From: Buxus sempervirens
Lineage: Eukaryota; Streptophyta; Magnoliopsida; Buxales; Buxaceae
Direction: 5' to 3'
Assembly (NCBI GenBank): GCA_947561395.2
Contig: OX387184.1
Coordinates: 34,276,766-34,340,765 of the forward strand
DNA: 64,000 bases
Part shown: one piece after another, positions 44,342 through 57,154 of the stretch
Numbering within the stretch: the first letter of the stretch is position 1
Layout: each line of letters starts with the position of its first letter
Program-made: the position numbers and the translations under genes
Notes under the pieces: generated by a model
Databases searched by the model: none
Seen by the model: the letters and a program-made list of their open reading frames with translations, nothing else
Told to the model about the DNA's origin: nothing

Positions 44342-44591
44342 ACTTGTAGGTTATTTTGAATTGAACTTTGAATAAATTGAATGATTGAGGTATAATAAAG
44401 TCTATTGAGGTTGTACCATTTGAATCCTAGTTAAGTTTTGAATATTGAATTCTTAGATAAAGTATGTTTGTGCACTCTGATATGCTTTAGTTAGGTGATT
44501 ATCCAGCGATCACAAATGATTAAGATCCTTACCTAACACTCCGTGAGACGTGTTATATCTTTATTGAACAACACGGATCCGGGGCGTTACA

Positions 44592-44761
44592 TGTCAAATG
44601 TGGCAAGTATCACATACCGGGTCCGTGTGTTGCAGCTCGGGGTACTTGCTACAAGTGTGGTCAGGCAGGCCACAAGATTAAAGACTGTCGGTTTTCTTCG
44701 AGTTATCAGCTGTTGGCAGTAAGACGTCCGGATGGACTATTGCTAGCACCAGCACCTGCCA
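44592..44761 (+). pseudogene. Element B gag, zinc-knuckle piece
   Basis: The nucleocapsid CX2CX4HX4C knuckle is at 44647-44688 (CYKCGQAGHKIKDC). It matches 8830-8990 in element A. The piece lies between two solo LTRs, at 42278-44591 and 44762-47788. Confidence 0.93.
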
Positions 44762-47700
44762 TGTAAAACCCCGAATTTTCAGAAATAAATAAATAAAAAT
44801 TTAATACGAATATTTGGAGTGTTAATGAATTTGTCAAAATAAATTGGGGATTTAATATAAAGGAATGATTTGGGGTACTTATAATTCATTCGGGATGTAT
44901 AACGGACTAATAATGACAAAGAGAATAAATTTGGAAATTTTGGAAAAAATTGAATGCGTAGATGTGAAAATATCAAGAGAAGGGAATTTTGGTCAATTCA
45001 CATTAATTATTGGTAGATAATTAAACACGTTAATTAAATTAATATTATTAGACTTGAGAAATAATGATAGAATTAAGTTGGGGCTAGATTGCCTATTAAC
45101 GATGACATTTAAAGCTTAATAAGTAGAATAAGGGCATAATTGTAATTATGTTTGATTTGGAGCCATAAGTTGAGGATTTGGGAATTTTATTGAGGAATTT
45201 TCAATTATAATTATAGATGATCACACTAATAGAGGAGATCTGAAGTTTGACGCAGATCTGACTGTTGGATAGCAAGATATCGAGTTAAGTATGGATTAAC
45301 GGTCCTTATTAAGTCTAATGGGTGGATAAGTATGGAACATGATCATAGGGAGATGCATAGGATCAGATGAGAATAAAATAGGGTTTTTATATTTTATTTG
45401 GGGCTGATCGTATGTCTTGTTTTGGGTTTTTAACGGCTGAAGAGAAGAATAACGAAAGAGAGAGAGAGATCGAGAGGAGAAGAGGAAGGAGGAAGAGAGC
45501 AAGCGAGTGGATTTCTAGTTTCTCAAAGCGTTTCGTATCTATGAAGGCTGCTGGTTAGGGGAAGAAGGAGAAGAACGGTTCGAACAGAGGTAGGTAGCAC
45601 TTCATTTTAACGCTTGTTTTGTGTTCATGGGATTATTCAATTGAAGTTGCATGTTCTTTTTATGTTGTAAATATACGTATATAGTTTGATATTAATCTTA
45701 TATGAATGTTAGAAGCGATTAGAATACAAAAAAAATGAGTTTTCGAAACTCGGTTTGTCGTTTTGGATAGAGCGCCAACCATGCCTGCACTCACCGCTCC
45801 TCAGTGCTGTTTGGCGTTAGTTGAAAATTTTTGAGCGCCTGCAATCGCTGACTGACAGTCGCTTGGCGCTCATTTTATTTAAAACAAAACATGCGTTTCC
45901 AAAACGCATTAACGCTGAAGAGCGCTGACCTATGTGAGGTCAGCGTTTCTAGGCAATCAAATACGTAAAACGAATTCATGGCTTGTAATGATTACAAGCC
46001 TAAACTTTAAATATTTATATATACTTTAATGAATAAAAACTTAAACTTAAATACTTCCCTCTCACTTTATTGACTTAAACTAAAACCTAAATACTTTTAT
46101 TTGTCTTTTGACCCTCACCAAACCTTAATAACTTTAAAAACATAAACCAAATCTAAATCATATTATGTACGTGAATTTCTCCACCACTATATCCAAACTT
46201 GAATAACTTTTTATATTATAACCAAATCTTAATTAAATTCTATTACTTTAAAAACCACCCACCTACACTATTAAACAATTAAATTTCTTTATAATAATAT
46301 AATGAATACATTATTACGTTGAATGTATTTTTATGTACTTAACAAAATATTATGATTAATAAACTGAGGAACTGTTTAGAACCGGACTTTGAACATGAAC
46401 CTAATATGTTATAAATAATATTGGAATTGAGAATTATTTGTGTATTGGCTTGGTGGCCAGTTTTATTGATTACCTGCTTGGTGGTAGAGCTATATTGTAT
46501 TACCTGCTTGGTGGCAGAGATTATAACCCGCTTGGTGGCGGAGACCTTAACCCGCTAGGTGGTGGAAACCTTTAACCCGCTTGGTGGCGGAGACCCTAAC
46601 CTGCTTGGTGGCAGAGATAACCCGCTTGGTGGCCGAGACATTACCTCCTGCGGGAGAGATTTATTATCTCCTGTGGGGGAGATGTAGATCCAATGAGATT
46701 GCTTCCTACAGGAGAGGTACCTTATGTGGGGGAGATGTAATTATGAGTGATTGCATCCCACATGGGGGATGGGTGCGTGAGTTACCACTGAAAGGTGAGG
46801 AAGCTATCTTCTGCGATAGAGGTAGATGTTGTATGTCCACATCCTACGGTTGAGTTATGCTATCTCCTGCAGGGGTACCTGTAGTCGTAGAGATATGCAT
46901 TTTCGTGCGGAGTTAGTGTGGGAACTATGTGTTTACGTTCTGCGGTAGAGGTAGGCTACTACCTGAAGGTGGACTTCTACTATTGATTATATGATTGATT
47001 CTGAGATTGATTGATCGGTTTAGACATATCTAACAAGATTGTTTATTTCTATGAAATGCTTAAATGTCATAATTGTCAAGAACTGCTATGACTTAGTTTA
47101 AATTATTAAAAATTGAATATTACGGACTCATGAAATAAGGGTTAAATTGTTCTGAAGGAAATACAAAATAAAATAAATTGAAACCAGGTAATTATGACTT
47201 ATAATACATTGTTCTAATAATTGAAACGAAATTTACATAATAAACTTTCTTTATTTAGAGCACTGTTTTAAGAATGGTTTTATATCGTGATTAATCGTTT
47301 ACATTACCGACTGTGATTATTCGATTATTTTACCGAGCATGAAACCACTGTTATTTTCCCTATCTATATAAATTCTTTTCTACATGCATAGTGTTACCTA
47401 CTGAGATATTTGTATCTCACCCCTACTTTATATTCTATTTTTTCAGGTTATCTTGGAGAGGACGCCACGAGTTAGACTGGTAGTGGATTGAAGTCTAGAA
47501 AATCCAAATCGAAAAGAGTAGGACAATCTTATATAGTTGTATTTATTTTATTGGAATCAAAATAGATGATTTGGTAGGATATTAAGAGTTAGTCAATTTG
47601 TAGTTGTCTTTCCTTTGATTAATTGATGTAATAGGAAGATTCAATTTTTAATGAATAATTTAAGCTTCCTAGCACTCTGATAAATCTTAGTACTTTATTT

Positions 47701-47788
47701 CTTTATCTTGAACTGCTTGTAATGTACCACAAGTTAATGCCTTGATCCGAGTCAAAAAAAAAAAAGGACCCGGATTCGGGGCGTTACA
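44762..47788 (+). mobile_element. Solo LTR (CTTGGTGGCAGAG family), TSD TGCC[AG]
   Basis: It starts TGTAAAACCCCGAATTTTCA and ends GGATTCGGGGCGTTACA, 3,027 bp. The flanks TGCCA (44757-44761) and TGCCG (47789-47793) form a TSD with one difference. It is a sister of the LTR at 11039-14174, with the same repeat array (46440-46640), donor-like AGAG|GTAGGTAGC near 45590 and hairpin GAGATATTTGTATCTC (47403-47418). No gag or pol. Confidence 0.94.
46440..46640 (+). repeat. Tandem CTTGGTGGCAGAG repeats, second LTR
   Basis: About eight imperfect copies with the core CCGCTTGGTGGCGGAGA. Same array type and position as 12830-13022, with different copy lengths. Confidence 0.85.
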
Positions 47789-50700
47789 TGCCGCACTACA
47801 GAGGCCGCAATTTCAACAACCAACTCAGAAAGCACCCGTGGGACAGAGACCCCAGGGCTGAGGAGCAGCTCAGAGAGGAGGACAGAGGCAGGCAGTACCT
47901 GCTCCGCAGCCACAGCAGGCTAGAGCATTTGCTGTAGAGGCATATGAGGAGGAGCGTGAGCTTGAGCATGTAGAGGAGATCGAGGCTGATCATGAGGTAC
48001 CCGAGCTGATCGGAGGTATTCTTTTCATCTGTGGTAGATCAGCATATGTTTTATTTGATTCAGGTGCTTCGCATTCCTTTATATCGCCTATTTGTGCACG
48101 ACGGATTGGATTGTCACCTATTAATTTGAATGCTATATTGACTGTGCACATACCATTGGGAGAGTCCACTAGAGTTGAGTCTGTGTATAGAGACTGCATG
48201 ATTAGATTGGGGAGATTGGAGTTGCCTGGTGATTTGATTGCCTTGGAGATTGGAGGATTTAATGTAATACTGGGGATTGATTGGTTATTCAGACATCACG
48301 TCACTCTAGATTGTTATGCTGGGACTATTACAATCAGAGGGCCAGATCAGACCACCTATTGTTTCAGATGTGAGGGGTTGAACTCACGTATTGGTCTGGT
48401 AGCATCGGTAGTGGTAGAGGAGCTTGCGAATGATACTCATGTCATCTCCGATGTACCTGTAGTTCAGGAATTTACTGATGTATTTCCAGAGGAGTTACCT
48501 GGACTACCACCTGCTCGAGATATTGAATTCAAGATTCAGTTGATGCCTGGTACACCTCCAATTTCGAAGCCACCCTATAGACTTGCGAAACCTGAACACG
48601 AGGAGTTGAAGAAGCAGATAGATGAGCTTTTAGATAAGGGTTTTATTAGGCCGAGTGTGCCGCCATGGGGTACACCAGTTCTATTTGTGCAGAAGAAGGA
48701 TGGTAGTATGTGAATATGTATTGATTATAGGTAGCTGAATCAAGTGACAGTGAAGAACAAGTATCCGTTGCCTAGGATTGATGACTTATTTGACAAGTTA
48801 GGAGGTGCATCTTGGTTTTCCAAGATTGATTTAAGGTCGGGCTACCATCAGTTGAGAGTAACAAAGGAGGATGTAGAGAAAACAGCTTTTCATACACGCT
48901 ATGGGCATTATGAGTTCCTGGTTATGCCATTTGGGCTGACCAATGCCCCCCCAGCTATTTTCATGGACCTCATGAACAAGATTTTTCATGCACACTTGGA
49001 CAGTTTTGTAGTGGTGTTTATTGATGACATCTTGGTATACTCTAAGACCAGAGAGGCACATGTTGGGCATTTGAAGTCCGTATTGCATACTTTGAGAGAC
49101 CACAGGCTATATGGAAAATTTAGCAAGTGTCAGTTCTGGTTGAGGCAAATTTCATTCTTAGGTCATATTATCTCAGGTGAGGGTATATCTGTGGACCCTG
49201 AGAGGTTAAGGCAGTGGCAGATTGGCCTAGACTCACTACAGTGACAGAGGTCAGGAGTTTCCTTGGTATGGCAGGGTACTATAGGAGATTCATCGAGGGA
49301 TTTTCTCGTATAACCGCACCCCTGTCTAACTTAACCAAGAAGGCAGTGAAATTCCAGTAGGATGAGAAGTGTGAGCAGAGCTTTCAGGAGTTGAAGCAAA
49401 GGTTGACTACTGCCCTAGTGTTGATTGTGCCATCCATGGATGAAGCGTTTGTAGTCTATTGTTCTAGGATTGGTTTGGGATGTGTTTTGATGCAGCAAGG
49501 CAAAGTTGTAGCTTATGCCTCGAGATTGTTAAAACCACATGAAAAGAACTACCCTACTCATGATTTGGAGTTGGCAGCCATAGTATTTGCACTAAAGCTA
49601 TGGAGACATTACCGTTATGGAGTAGAGTTCAAGATTTTCTCTGATCATAAGAGCTTGAAGTACTTGTTTTCTCAGAGAGACTTGAACATGAGGCAGCGTA
49701 AGTGGATGGATCTGCTTAAGGACTTTAAGTTTACTTTGCAATACCATCCAGGTAAAGCAAACGTAGTAGCAGATGCATTGATTAGAAAGAGTGCAGTTGA
49801 TGATCTGGTAGCTACTTTAGCAGCCTTTATGATGAATCAGTGTAGATTGGTGGATTCAGTCAGAGATTGGAAGGGAGAGTTCAGCTTGTCACAGGACGGA
49901 GTGATTAGAGTTGCTCGTGTTCAGATAAAGCCAGATTTGGTACAGTTGATTCGGGAGAGACAGTTGACTGACTCATAGTTGAATCAGACCAAAGAGTTGA
50001 TTAGTAGAGGATCTGAGGTTGCTGCAGATTTTTCAGATAGAGATGGGCTATTGAGGTTTAGATTCCGTATTTGTGTTCCAGCTGATGAGGAGATTAAGGA
50101 GAAGATATTGACAGAGGGACATAGATCGAAGTATGCAGTGCATCCAGGGAGTACAAAGATGTACAAGAATTTGAAAGAGATATATTGGTGGTCAGGAATG
50201 AAGAGGGAGATTGCAGAGTATGTGGAAAAGTGTTTAACATGTCAGCAAGTGAATGCTGAGCATCGTAAGCCACCTGGGCTACTTCGGTCACTTCCTATTC
50301 CAGAGTGGAAGTGGGAACATGTGACCATGGACTTTGTGTCTGGATTGCCTTTAACAGCGAGGAAGGAGGATGCTATTAGGGTTATTGTTGATAGACTGAC
50401 TAAGTCAGCACATTTCTTACCCATCACCACCATACAGCAGTTGAAGTCTCTAGCTGAGTTATATGTCGAAGAGATAGTGAGACTTCCTGGAGTGCTAGTT
50501 TCCATAGTGTCTGACAGAGATGCACGATTCACGTCACACTTTTGGTCTACATTTCAGGCAGCCATGGGCACGAAGCTTAGTTTCAGTACTAGCTATCGCC
50601 CTTAGATAGTTGGACAGTCTGAGCATACCATCGGACGTTGGAAGATATGCGAAGATGTTGTGTTATGGATTAGGGAGGCAGTTGGAATCAGCACCTACCA

Positions 50701-51235
50701 TTAGTGGAGTTTGCCTATAATAATAGCTATCAGGCGAGTATTCAGATGACACCATTTTAGGCACTATATGGCAGAGCTTGTAGATCCCCAGTGTGCTGGG
50801 TGGAAGTTGGAAAAAGACAGCTTATTGGGCCACAGATCGTACAAGATAGTGTAGAGAAGATAAATCAGATTAAGCAGAATATGCTTATAGCCCAGAGTCG
50901 TCAGAAGAGCTATGCTGACACTAGAAAGAGAGATCTACATTTCGAGATTAGTGATTTGGTGTTTCTGAAGGTATCTCCATCTCACGGAATTAAGAGATTC
51001 GGTAAGAAAGGCAAATTGGCACCGAGGTATATAGGTCCATTTGAGATTGTGGCTACTGTAGGATCAGTGGCATACAGATTGGCATTGCCTGCATAGCTGG
51101 AGGGAGTTCATAACGTGTTTCATGTCTCTATGTTGAGGAAGTACGTGCATGACCCTACCCACATCATCCAGCATGAGTCACTGGCAGTGCGAGAGGACTT
51201 GACATATGAGGAACACCCCGTTGAGATATTAGACA
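47789..51235 (+). pseudogene. Element B protease, RT, RNase H and integrase remnant
   Basis: Protease is at about 48010-48330 with the active-site word DSGASHSF at 48057. RT runs from about 48570, with catalytic FIDD at 49017-49028. RNase H lies at about 49430-49800 with [14 protein letters not shown]. Integrase follows with the HHCC region (50100-50260) and the DDE core (50290-50680), then a C-terminal part with KVSPSHGIKRFGKKGKLAPR near 50970. A solo LTR interrupts it at 51236, and the chromodomain resumes at 57534. Order and words match element A throughout. It has multiple breaks and is a fossil. Confidence 0.95.
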
Positions 51236-51478
51236 TGTAAGACCCCGAATTTTCCTAAATATAAAAGTAAAATAATAATTAATATTCTTGAGGATTATTA
51301 TTGATGGAAATAATTTATTATTGTAGGAGATATTGTTATTAGTGGAGATCAGGAGTTTGGCACAGATCCGACAGTCTAATCGTGAGTTATCGCGGTAAGA
51401 TTAATATTTTAAGTAAGCTGTGTTTTGATTGGGCAATGTGTGGAGTTTGATACATATGTTTTGCGTGGGATCAAAGGG

Positions 51479-51486
51479 TATATAAA
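51479..51486 (+). promoter_or_regulatory. TATA box of the 51236 LTR
   Basis: TATATAAA. LTR F inserted just 13 bases downstream, separating this promoter from its own leader. Confidence 0.7.
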
Positions 51487-51914
51487 TAAGTTTAATACCT
51501 GTAAGCACCTCATTTTTGCGCTCCCAAAAAAGCCGGAAATGCAAACCCTGGACGGAAAGTCAAATCCTAAGGGGTGAAAAGTTGACTTTTTGATCAAGTG
51601 GTAATTGGCCACCTCACCCTATGTCATTGGATAGAGGGCTCCGATACGGTTCCAACGCAACTGAGTTTGCTGGAATCGGAGTCCAGATGAAGGATCTATG
51701 AGCCGGTCAAACTTGAGGGGAGCCGAAAGTTGACTTTCTGCTAAACCCTGAATCAACTGCTTAACCCTACGCCAATGGATAGAGGACTCCGATACGGTTC
51801 TAACGCAATTGAGTTTACCTAAATCGGAGTTCGGATGAAGAAGATGTAAGCAGTTGAAGTTCTAAGGCAGAAGTGTCGAAAAATTGCACACGTGGCAAGC
51901 AGTAGAGCAAAAAG

Positions 51915-52180
51915 GTCTCAGGGATTAAATCTGTAATTACCCAAATCAATGATAAATATCTCAAGGGTAAAGCTGCAGATATCCAAGGGTATCAGGGACT
52001 AGATCCATAAGTATCCAAACTTGAGAAAATATCCCAGGGACCAATCTGTAAATATCCAAAAGTATCAGGGACTAAATCTGTAAATATCAAAAGTATCAAG
52101 GACTAAATCTGTAAATATCCAAAAGTATCAGGGACTAAATCTGTAAAAATCCAAAGTTCCAGGGACCAATCCACAAATAC
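51915..52180 (+). repeat. Tandem 30-35 bp repeat in LTR F
   Basis: About eight units with the core TATCAGGGACTAAATCTGTA and AATATCCAAAAG, increasingly regular toward the right. They lie in the U3 part of F. Confidence 0.88.
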
Positions 52181-52242
52181 CAAGATTTGCTCATGATTGA
52201 TGTCCCCTATGGGCATGCATGGGCATCATCCATGCATGCATC

Positions 52243-52283
<41 letters not shown>

Positions 52284-52370
52284 CTCTCTCTCTCCCCATG
52301 ATCATACATCATCATCCATGCATGCATCCCTCTCTCTTCCCCATGATCATACATCATCATCCACCCATAA

Positions 52371-52413
<43 letters not shown>

Positions 52414-52530
52414 CCCCCCCCATGATCATACATCATCATCCATGCATGCATCCCTCTCTCTTCCCTATGATCATACATCATCATCCACCCATATCTCTCT
52501 CTCTCTCTCTCTCTCTCCCTCCATCCCATA
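52243..52530 (+). repeat. CT microsatellites with CATGATCATACATCATC repeats
   Basis: Three CT runs (about 52243-52295, 52374-52410, 52494-52518) alternate with copies of CCATGATCATACATCATCAT followed by CCATGCATGCATCC. The array ends some 65 bp before the TATA box of LTR F. Long Ser-Leu-rich frames across it are low-complexity artefacts. Confidence 0.93.
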
Positions 52531-52596
52531 ATTGTGTCCCCCATGCATGCATACACATCACATGCATGCATACATATCACACCCATACCACCCCAC

Positions 52597-52605
52597 TATA
52601 AAAAA
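52597..52605 (+). promoter_or_regulatory. TATA box of LTR F
   Basis: TATAAAAAA in the context CCCCACTATAAAAAAGGCACC, downstream of the CT-rich array. A CT-rich leader with TTTTTTAGCACA follows. Confidence 0.75.
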
Positions 52606-54208
52606 GGCACCAAGCCCCATACGTAGGGGGTTGGTTTTTTTAGCACATTTTGTCCCACCATTTCCTTCTCCACCCTTCTTCTCCATCTCTCCCAAAACCC
52701 TCTTCTCTCTTTGCCTTCTTCATCTTCACCTAAGAAGCAACTCCAAAGAGCTGCTGGTGGTGCCTTGAAGGTGGTGTTCCAACCATTGCAACTTCAAAAA
52801 TCTGCTGGTGGTGCTTTGAAGGTGGTGCTCCAGCCGTTGTCCTACCTCCAAGAGAGCTCAACACCTCTAAGCATAACTTCAAATCCTCAAGGTGAGCTTG
52901 TTGACACCCTTTGTTCAACATATTTGAATATGAATGAGAAGTGAGTATTTTTGCTTCATTTCATGCTATATATTTCACTACTTTTTTCTTCATATGGTTT
53001 ACATAGTCATTGTTGCTTTCACTAAGTCCTCACCTCTGGTGTAACCCCATGGCAAGAGGGGTGGGATTCTAGTAGTCTAAGGAGAAGGAGAGGGGTCTTC
53101 TTGGGTGGTTCGAAGGGTCCATGAACTGTTGTGGGCTTGCTGATTTCATTTCTTATTTTATGTTTCTTTTCATTTAAAAAAGAGGAGGGTGTTCCTCTTA
53201 TGATACATCCGCTGTACCCCTTTCATATAACCCCCCACTTTCCTTTCTCTAGATGCTCCCTTTCTAAGTTAGATGGTGAAGTATGGTTATGTTATAAGGC
53301 ATGCATAACAAGGGCTTATTTCTTCTCGTACATGCGTGGTAGTCACTGTCTTCTTTTAGGTATGCATGAGTTTTTCCTAGCACTCATCGTTATGTATAAC
53401 ATGCATGTTCTTGTTTCAAAACCATGTACACCCTTTTTCCCTTGTTGTTCTAAGCTTGACCTCAAGGGTCACTTAAGCTACTGTTTTTCTTGACCAGCCA
53501 AGGTCACCCCCAATTGGCCTTGCATATGCCTCATAAACATGTTCATGCCCTCATGTATTAGAAGCCTATCTAGGTGTCTTAAGTGCTCTACTGTTTGGTG
53601 TCATTTTGTACACCTAGAAGTGGCTTTCCTTTTAGCTCTTAAGTACCATAGGTGCACATACATGCACTTTTATGGTAAGTGGTTTCTTGGAAGTTGATTC
53701 TTTAGGTCACTTGCACATACTCCACCAGAATGCTGTTCTTGCATGGCTTATAAGTATGTTTAGGTGCCTTGTATATCTTGTTACTTGATTTAGTTTGGTA
53801 TGCAAGTAAGTAGTTATTTTAGCTCATATACACGGCTCCCTGAATGTATGTGGTATGTAGGGATACACACACTGCACTTTTGGTTTAAGCTATGCATGTT
53901 GGCCTTGATTAGTAGGTCTTAAGTGGCCCCATTTGCTTGTTGTTGTGTGACATGAAAAGAACTAGGATAGGGACACTTAAGTCCCTATTTCACTGCTAGT
54001 CATGATGCGAAAGGGGAGAGGCAAAACCTTAGGCCTCCTCCCCTTTACCTTGCTTGAACTTTGGAAACCACAAGAGACCAAAAAGCATGCTCCCTCATTC
54101 TTTGAACCAATGTGGGCCCCCACAGGGGCCCACACAATCACTGGAACACCCCAAGAAGCCCAAGAACCCATGCCCAATGCAAAAATCCGAAAAAACCAAG
54201 TTTTTAGG

Positions 54209-54313
54209 TTGATCCGACAACTCAGGTCGGATCAATAGGGCTTTGTTCGTAACCGGCCAAAGATGTCGGATACACTGACCCTTATGTGTAACCGGCATCT
54301 CAGGCCGGCTACA
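54209..54313 (+). repeat. Twin hairpins with similar 7-base loops
   Basis: Hairpin 1 (54209-54235) has the stem TTGATCCGAC/GTCGGATCAA and loop AACTCAG. Hairpin 2 (54287-54313) has the stem TGTAACCGGC/GCCGGCTACA and loop ATCTCAG. The stems differ at four positions, and at three of them both strands changed so that pairing is kept. Confidence 0.8.
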
Positions 54314-57019
54314 CGGCCAGATTGTCTTTTATGTTATTTCATGATCTTGTACTGGTTTCTTGATTCGTTTGATCAATCCAAATGAACCAGAAGGGTTTCC
54401 GGGTCAACCGGAGACCCAAGATGGGCCATGGACCGACCCGGTCCAATTTGAATTCCAGTGGGCCTGCCAACGGGGCCCACCAAGCCCGACAAACCCACTT
54501 TTGCTAAATGAAGACAATTAAATTAATTGAGTGGGCCAAACCCATTGAGGCCCACCAAAGCCCATTTTGGAAGCATGATGCTTAAATTATGTTGTGGTTT
54601 GGCCGAGACTAAGGGCAAGGCCTGTCGGGCCCACTAAGCCCATTGAGCAAAACAAGGTTAGGGTTTCCAAACCCTAACTCAAGAAGCCTTGGGCTTTCAA
54701 GCCCAAGCCCGGATAAAGAGCCCCAAGCCCAAAGCCTGGCTCATTTCGGCTCAGTTAATCAAGATAATCTCAAAATCACTTGGCAACCAACTGTGTGGCC
54801 CACTCAAGGGCCCACAAAGCAATCCCGGTTCACTTTGGCATGAAATCCACTTAAATAATCAAACTTGAATTTCAAAATAAAATCAATTCATTGAACCAAA
54901 GCCCAAAGGGCCTCTCAGGCTAGACTGAGGCCCACCAGGGGACACGTAGGCTTAACCAAGCCCACCAGGGATACCGTAGGCCTTCCAACGGGGCCCACCC
55001 AATCAGATTCACTTCGTTCAATAATAAGAAGATAAAATCAAACAAAGGGACCCAAACCACTTTGACGGTCCCGCCAGACTTAACCAAATATGCATGCTGG
55101 ATTAGGAATTGGGTGAGTGAGAGACCAAAGTTGACTCAAACCAGGGAAACCTATGGGACCCGTCATCCGACGGGGTAGCCTGGGGTGTCTACGGACTTCC
55201 CCAGACCGCAACCGAGACCTTTCTTCGAATCTCAAGCCGCAGACCAGACCAATAGACAAGATTAGGCACCCAGGTGTCCGCCTGCACCCCATCAGGCGGT
55301 GGCGACTCCGATTTTTTCCCGTGCGGCATTTCCGACGCGCGCACAATACCCTATAATTATACGGTTGAAAGTACCTTTGCTCATACTCGTTCGTATTCAA
55401 CAGCCGCAAAAGAGAGAGAGAGAGAGACCGAGAGCGACTGTGTGCAACCAGAGAAGAGAAGAGAAGAAGAAGAGAGGAAGAACCAGGTTTCTTTTCCCTC
55501 CAAGGCTCGTTTTGCAATTGTATAGAGGTCTGAGAGTTGCTATTTAGAGAAGGAAGAGGAGAATGCACGAACAGAGGTAGGCAGCACTGTTTTATCGAGC
55601 GTTTTGTATTCTCGATTGGTTTAATCTCTATTGCATGTTTTCGTGTTGTATATTCATGTATTTAGATTGATAACAATCTTATAAGTATGTTAGTATCGAT
55701 TAGAGTATGAAAAATCAAGTTTTTAAACACTGTGTGTTCGTTTTTGAGAGACTGCCAAGCTTACTGTGCTCAGCAATCTTCGACGCTCCCAGGCGCTCGT
55801 TGAAAAATGTTGACCGCCCAAGACCGCATACTGACTTATCGTCGGTGATCAATTTTTAACTACTGCCTACCTTAGACCGCCTGAGTGATCCTAGGCGATC
55901 TTGAGCGCTCTGTGCAGAAGATGCAGATTTTCGTATTTTTAGCCCCTGATTCAATTCTAAACTATTTTTAACCAATTTTAACCTTTAAATAAGATGTTTT
56001 AAGACCAAAATAAATTACCAAATACTTGTTTTACAAAAGAATAAAAATAGGAAGGTATTTAGGGTAATTAGTTGCCAAGCTTTGTAAATAACAAGAAACC
56101 AAAGTTTTAAAAGAACTGAACTTGTAAATTTGAGTTAATTAATTAATAGACCAGTAAATTTATACTGTTAACTAGAATATGATATACAGGATTTCCAGAT
56201 CAGATTTTAAACCCAGTTAACTCGATAATGAAAGAAATCACATATTTAACCATCATATGCCGCTAGGCACTTTTACATACAGAAATATTAGTCCTTAGGG
56301 ATTGTTGGTGTCTAGTAGGCATAGCTGGTTAAGGATCCATAGTTTTGACTAGATAGCTAAGGGATATTTCATTTGGGTTGAGTTACTCACTGTTGCAAAC
56401 GCGCTTCCTTCGCAAGTTGGTTTGCTCTGGAGGGTCCTATGTCTGGAGGGACACCCCGGTGCTCCGCTAGTGATTCCCTGTACAAGTGGATAAGCAACCA
56501 TCTCCATGTATTGATTTCGGTGCTGCATGCTGGTGTTCTTGCCAACTCGGTTGAGTACGTGTGCAATAAGTCGATGACTACGGCTCTTATCTAAGGTGAT
56601 GTTCACGGGTTTGAGTATCATTAGTAGCGTCGCCCATAAGCCGCACGGTGGTATAGCATATGGTTGAGAGTACTCTCAAAGGTGTATCCTTCTTTGTGAG
56701 TCCTACAATGATGCTGAGATTACAAATACTTACTTCTGATATTGTTCACATGCTGGACGCATGTATTGGATGCTATGGTTGGATGTGACTGTTTAGTACA
56801 TCCCGGATTTTTATATTGGATTCTATTATTGATTTCTAAATCATGATCTTGATATACTTTATACTGTTCACTAATACTCAAACTGTTTTACATGCTGATT
56901 TGTATTCCATGATCGATATGAATGTTTATACGAGCTTGTTTACTCAAGACTGCTTATTCGAGCATGAACATCTATTTTAATGATTATGAACTGTTTATAG
57001 CATGCATGTGTTGTCTACT

Positions 57020-57035
57020 GAGATATTCGTATCTC
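57020..57035 (+). promoter_or_regulatory. Conserved LTR hairpin, 51236 LTR copy
   Basis: GAGATATTCGTATCTC, perfect 6-bp stem with TTCG loop, 27 bases before the acceptor-like CAG ending at 57062. Confidence 0.75.
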
Positions 57036-57064
57036 ACCCTACTTCTTTATGTTATTTTTCAGCT

Positions 57065-57154
57065 GATACACGAGAGGGGGATCATAATGGTGATTTCCAA
57101 GGTGATCTTGTTGACTATTCGCCGGAGGAGTATTGTTATCCTGATTTGATTTGA
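57065..57154 (+). other. Short acidic frame, 51236 LTR copy
   Basis: Thirty codons including stop, starting DTREGDHNGDF and ending CYPDLI. Several changes from the B copies are conservative (for example S-E-L to G-D-L and D-F to D-Y), and length and stop are kept. Confidence 0.52.

Larger units (their letters stand above)
42278..44591 (+). mobile_element. Solo LTR, TSD TGTCA
   Basis: It starts TGTAAAACCCCGATTTTTAC and ends GGATCCGGGGCGTTACA, 2,314 bp, with TGTCA at 42273-42277 and 44592-44596. It carries a TATA box (42438-42445), donor-like AGAG|GTGAGT at 42735, a CGCGC-rich palindrome island (43010-43260), the TTCG hairpin (44221-44236), acceptor-like TTTTTCAG ending at 44264 and a 26-codon acidic frame (44264-44341). 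No gag or pol. Confidence 0.95.
51500..55345 (+). mobile_element. Solo LTR F, TSD ATACC
   Basis: It starts TGTAAGCACCTCATTTTTGC and ends CCGACGCGCGCACA, 3,846 bp, with ATACC at 51495-51499 and 55346-55350. The inside holds a doubled box with CCGATACGGTTC, a tandem repeat (51915-52180), CT microsatellites (52243-52516), a TATA box (52597-52605), a long noncoding middle, twin hairpins (54209-54313) and a 3' part shared with 3796-4408. No gag or pol was found, so it is read as a solo LTR. Confidence 0.93.

Noticed and set aside
52187-52586. Long overlapping frames rich in Ser/Leu or Arg/Glu on both strands
   Set aside because: They follow from CT microsatellites. No domain and no codon bias beyond the repeat.
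53131-53493. A 120-codon frame in LTR F
   Set aside because: Cys/Phe/Leu-rich, with no motif and no matching frame in the other F-type fragments.
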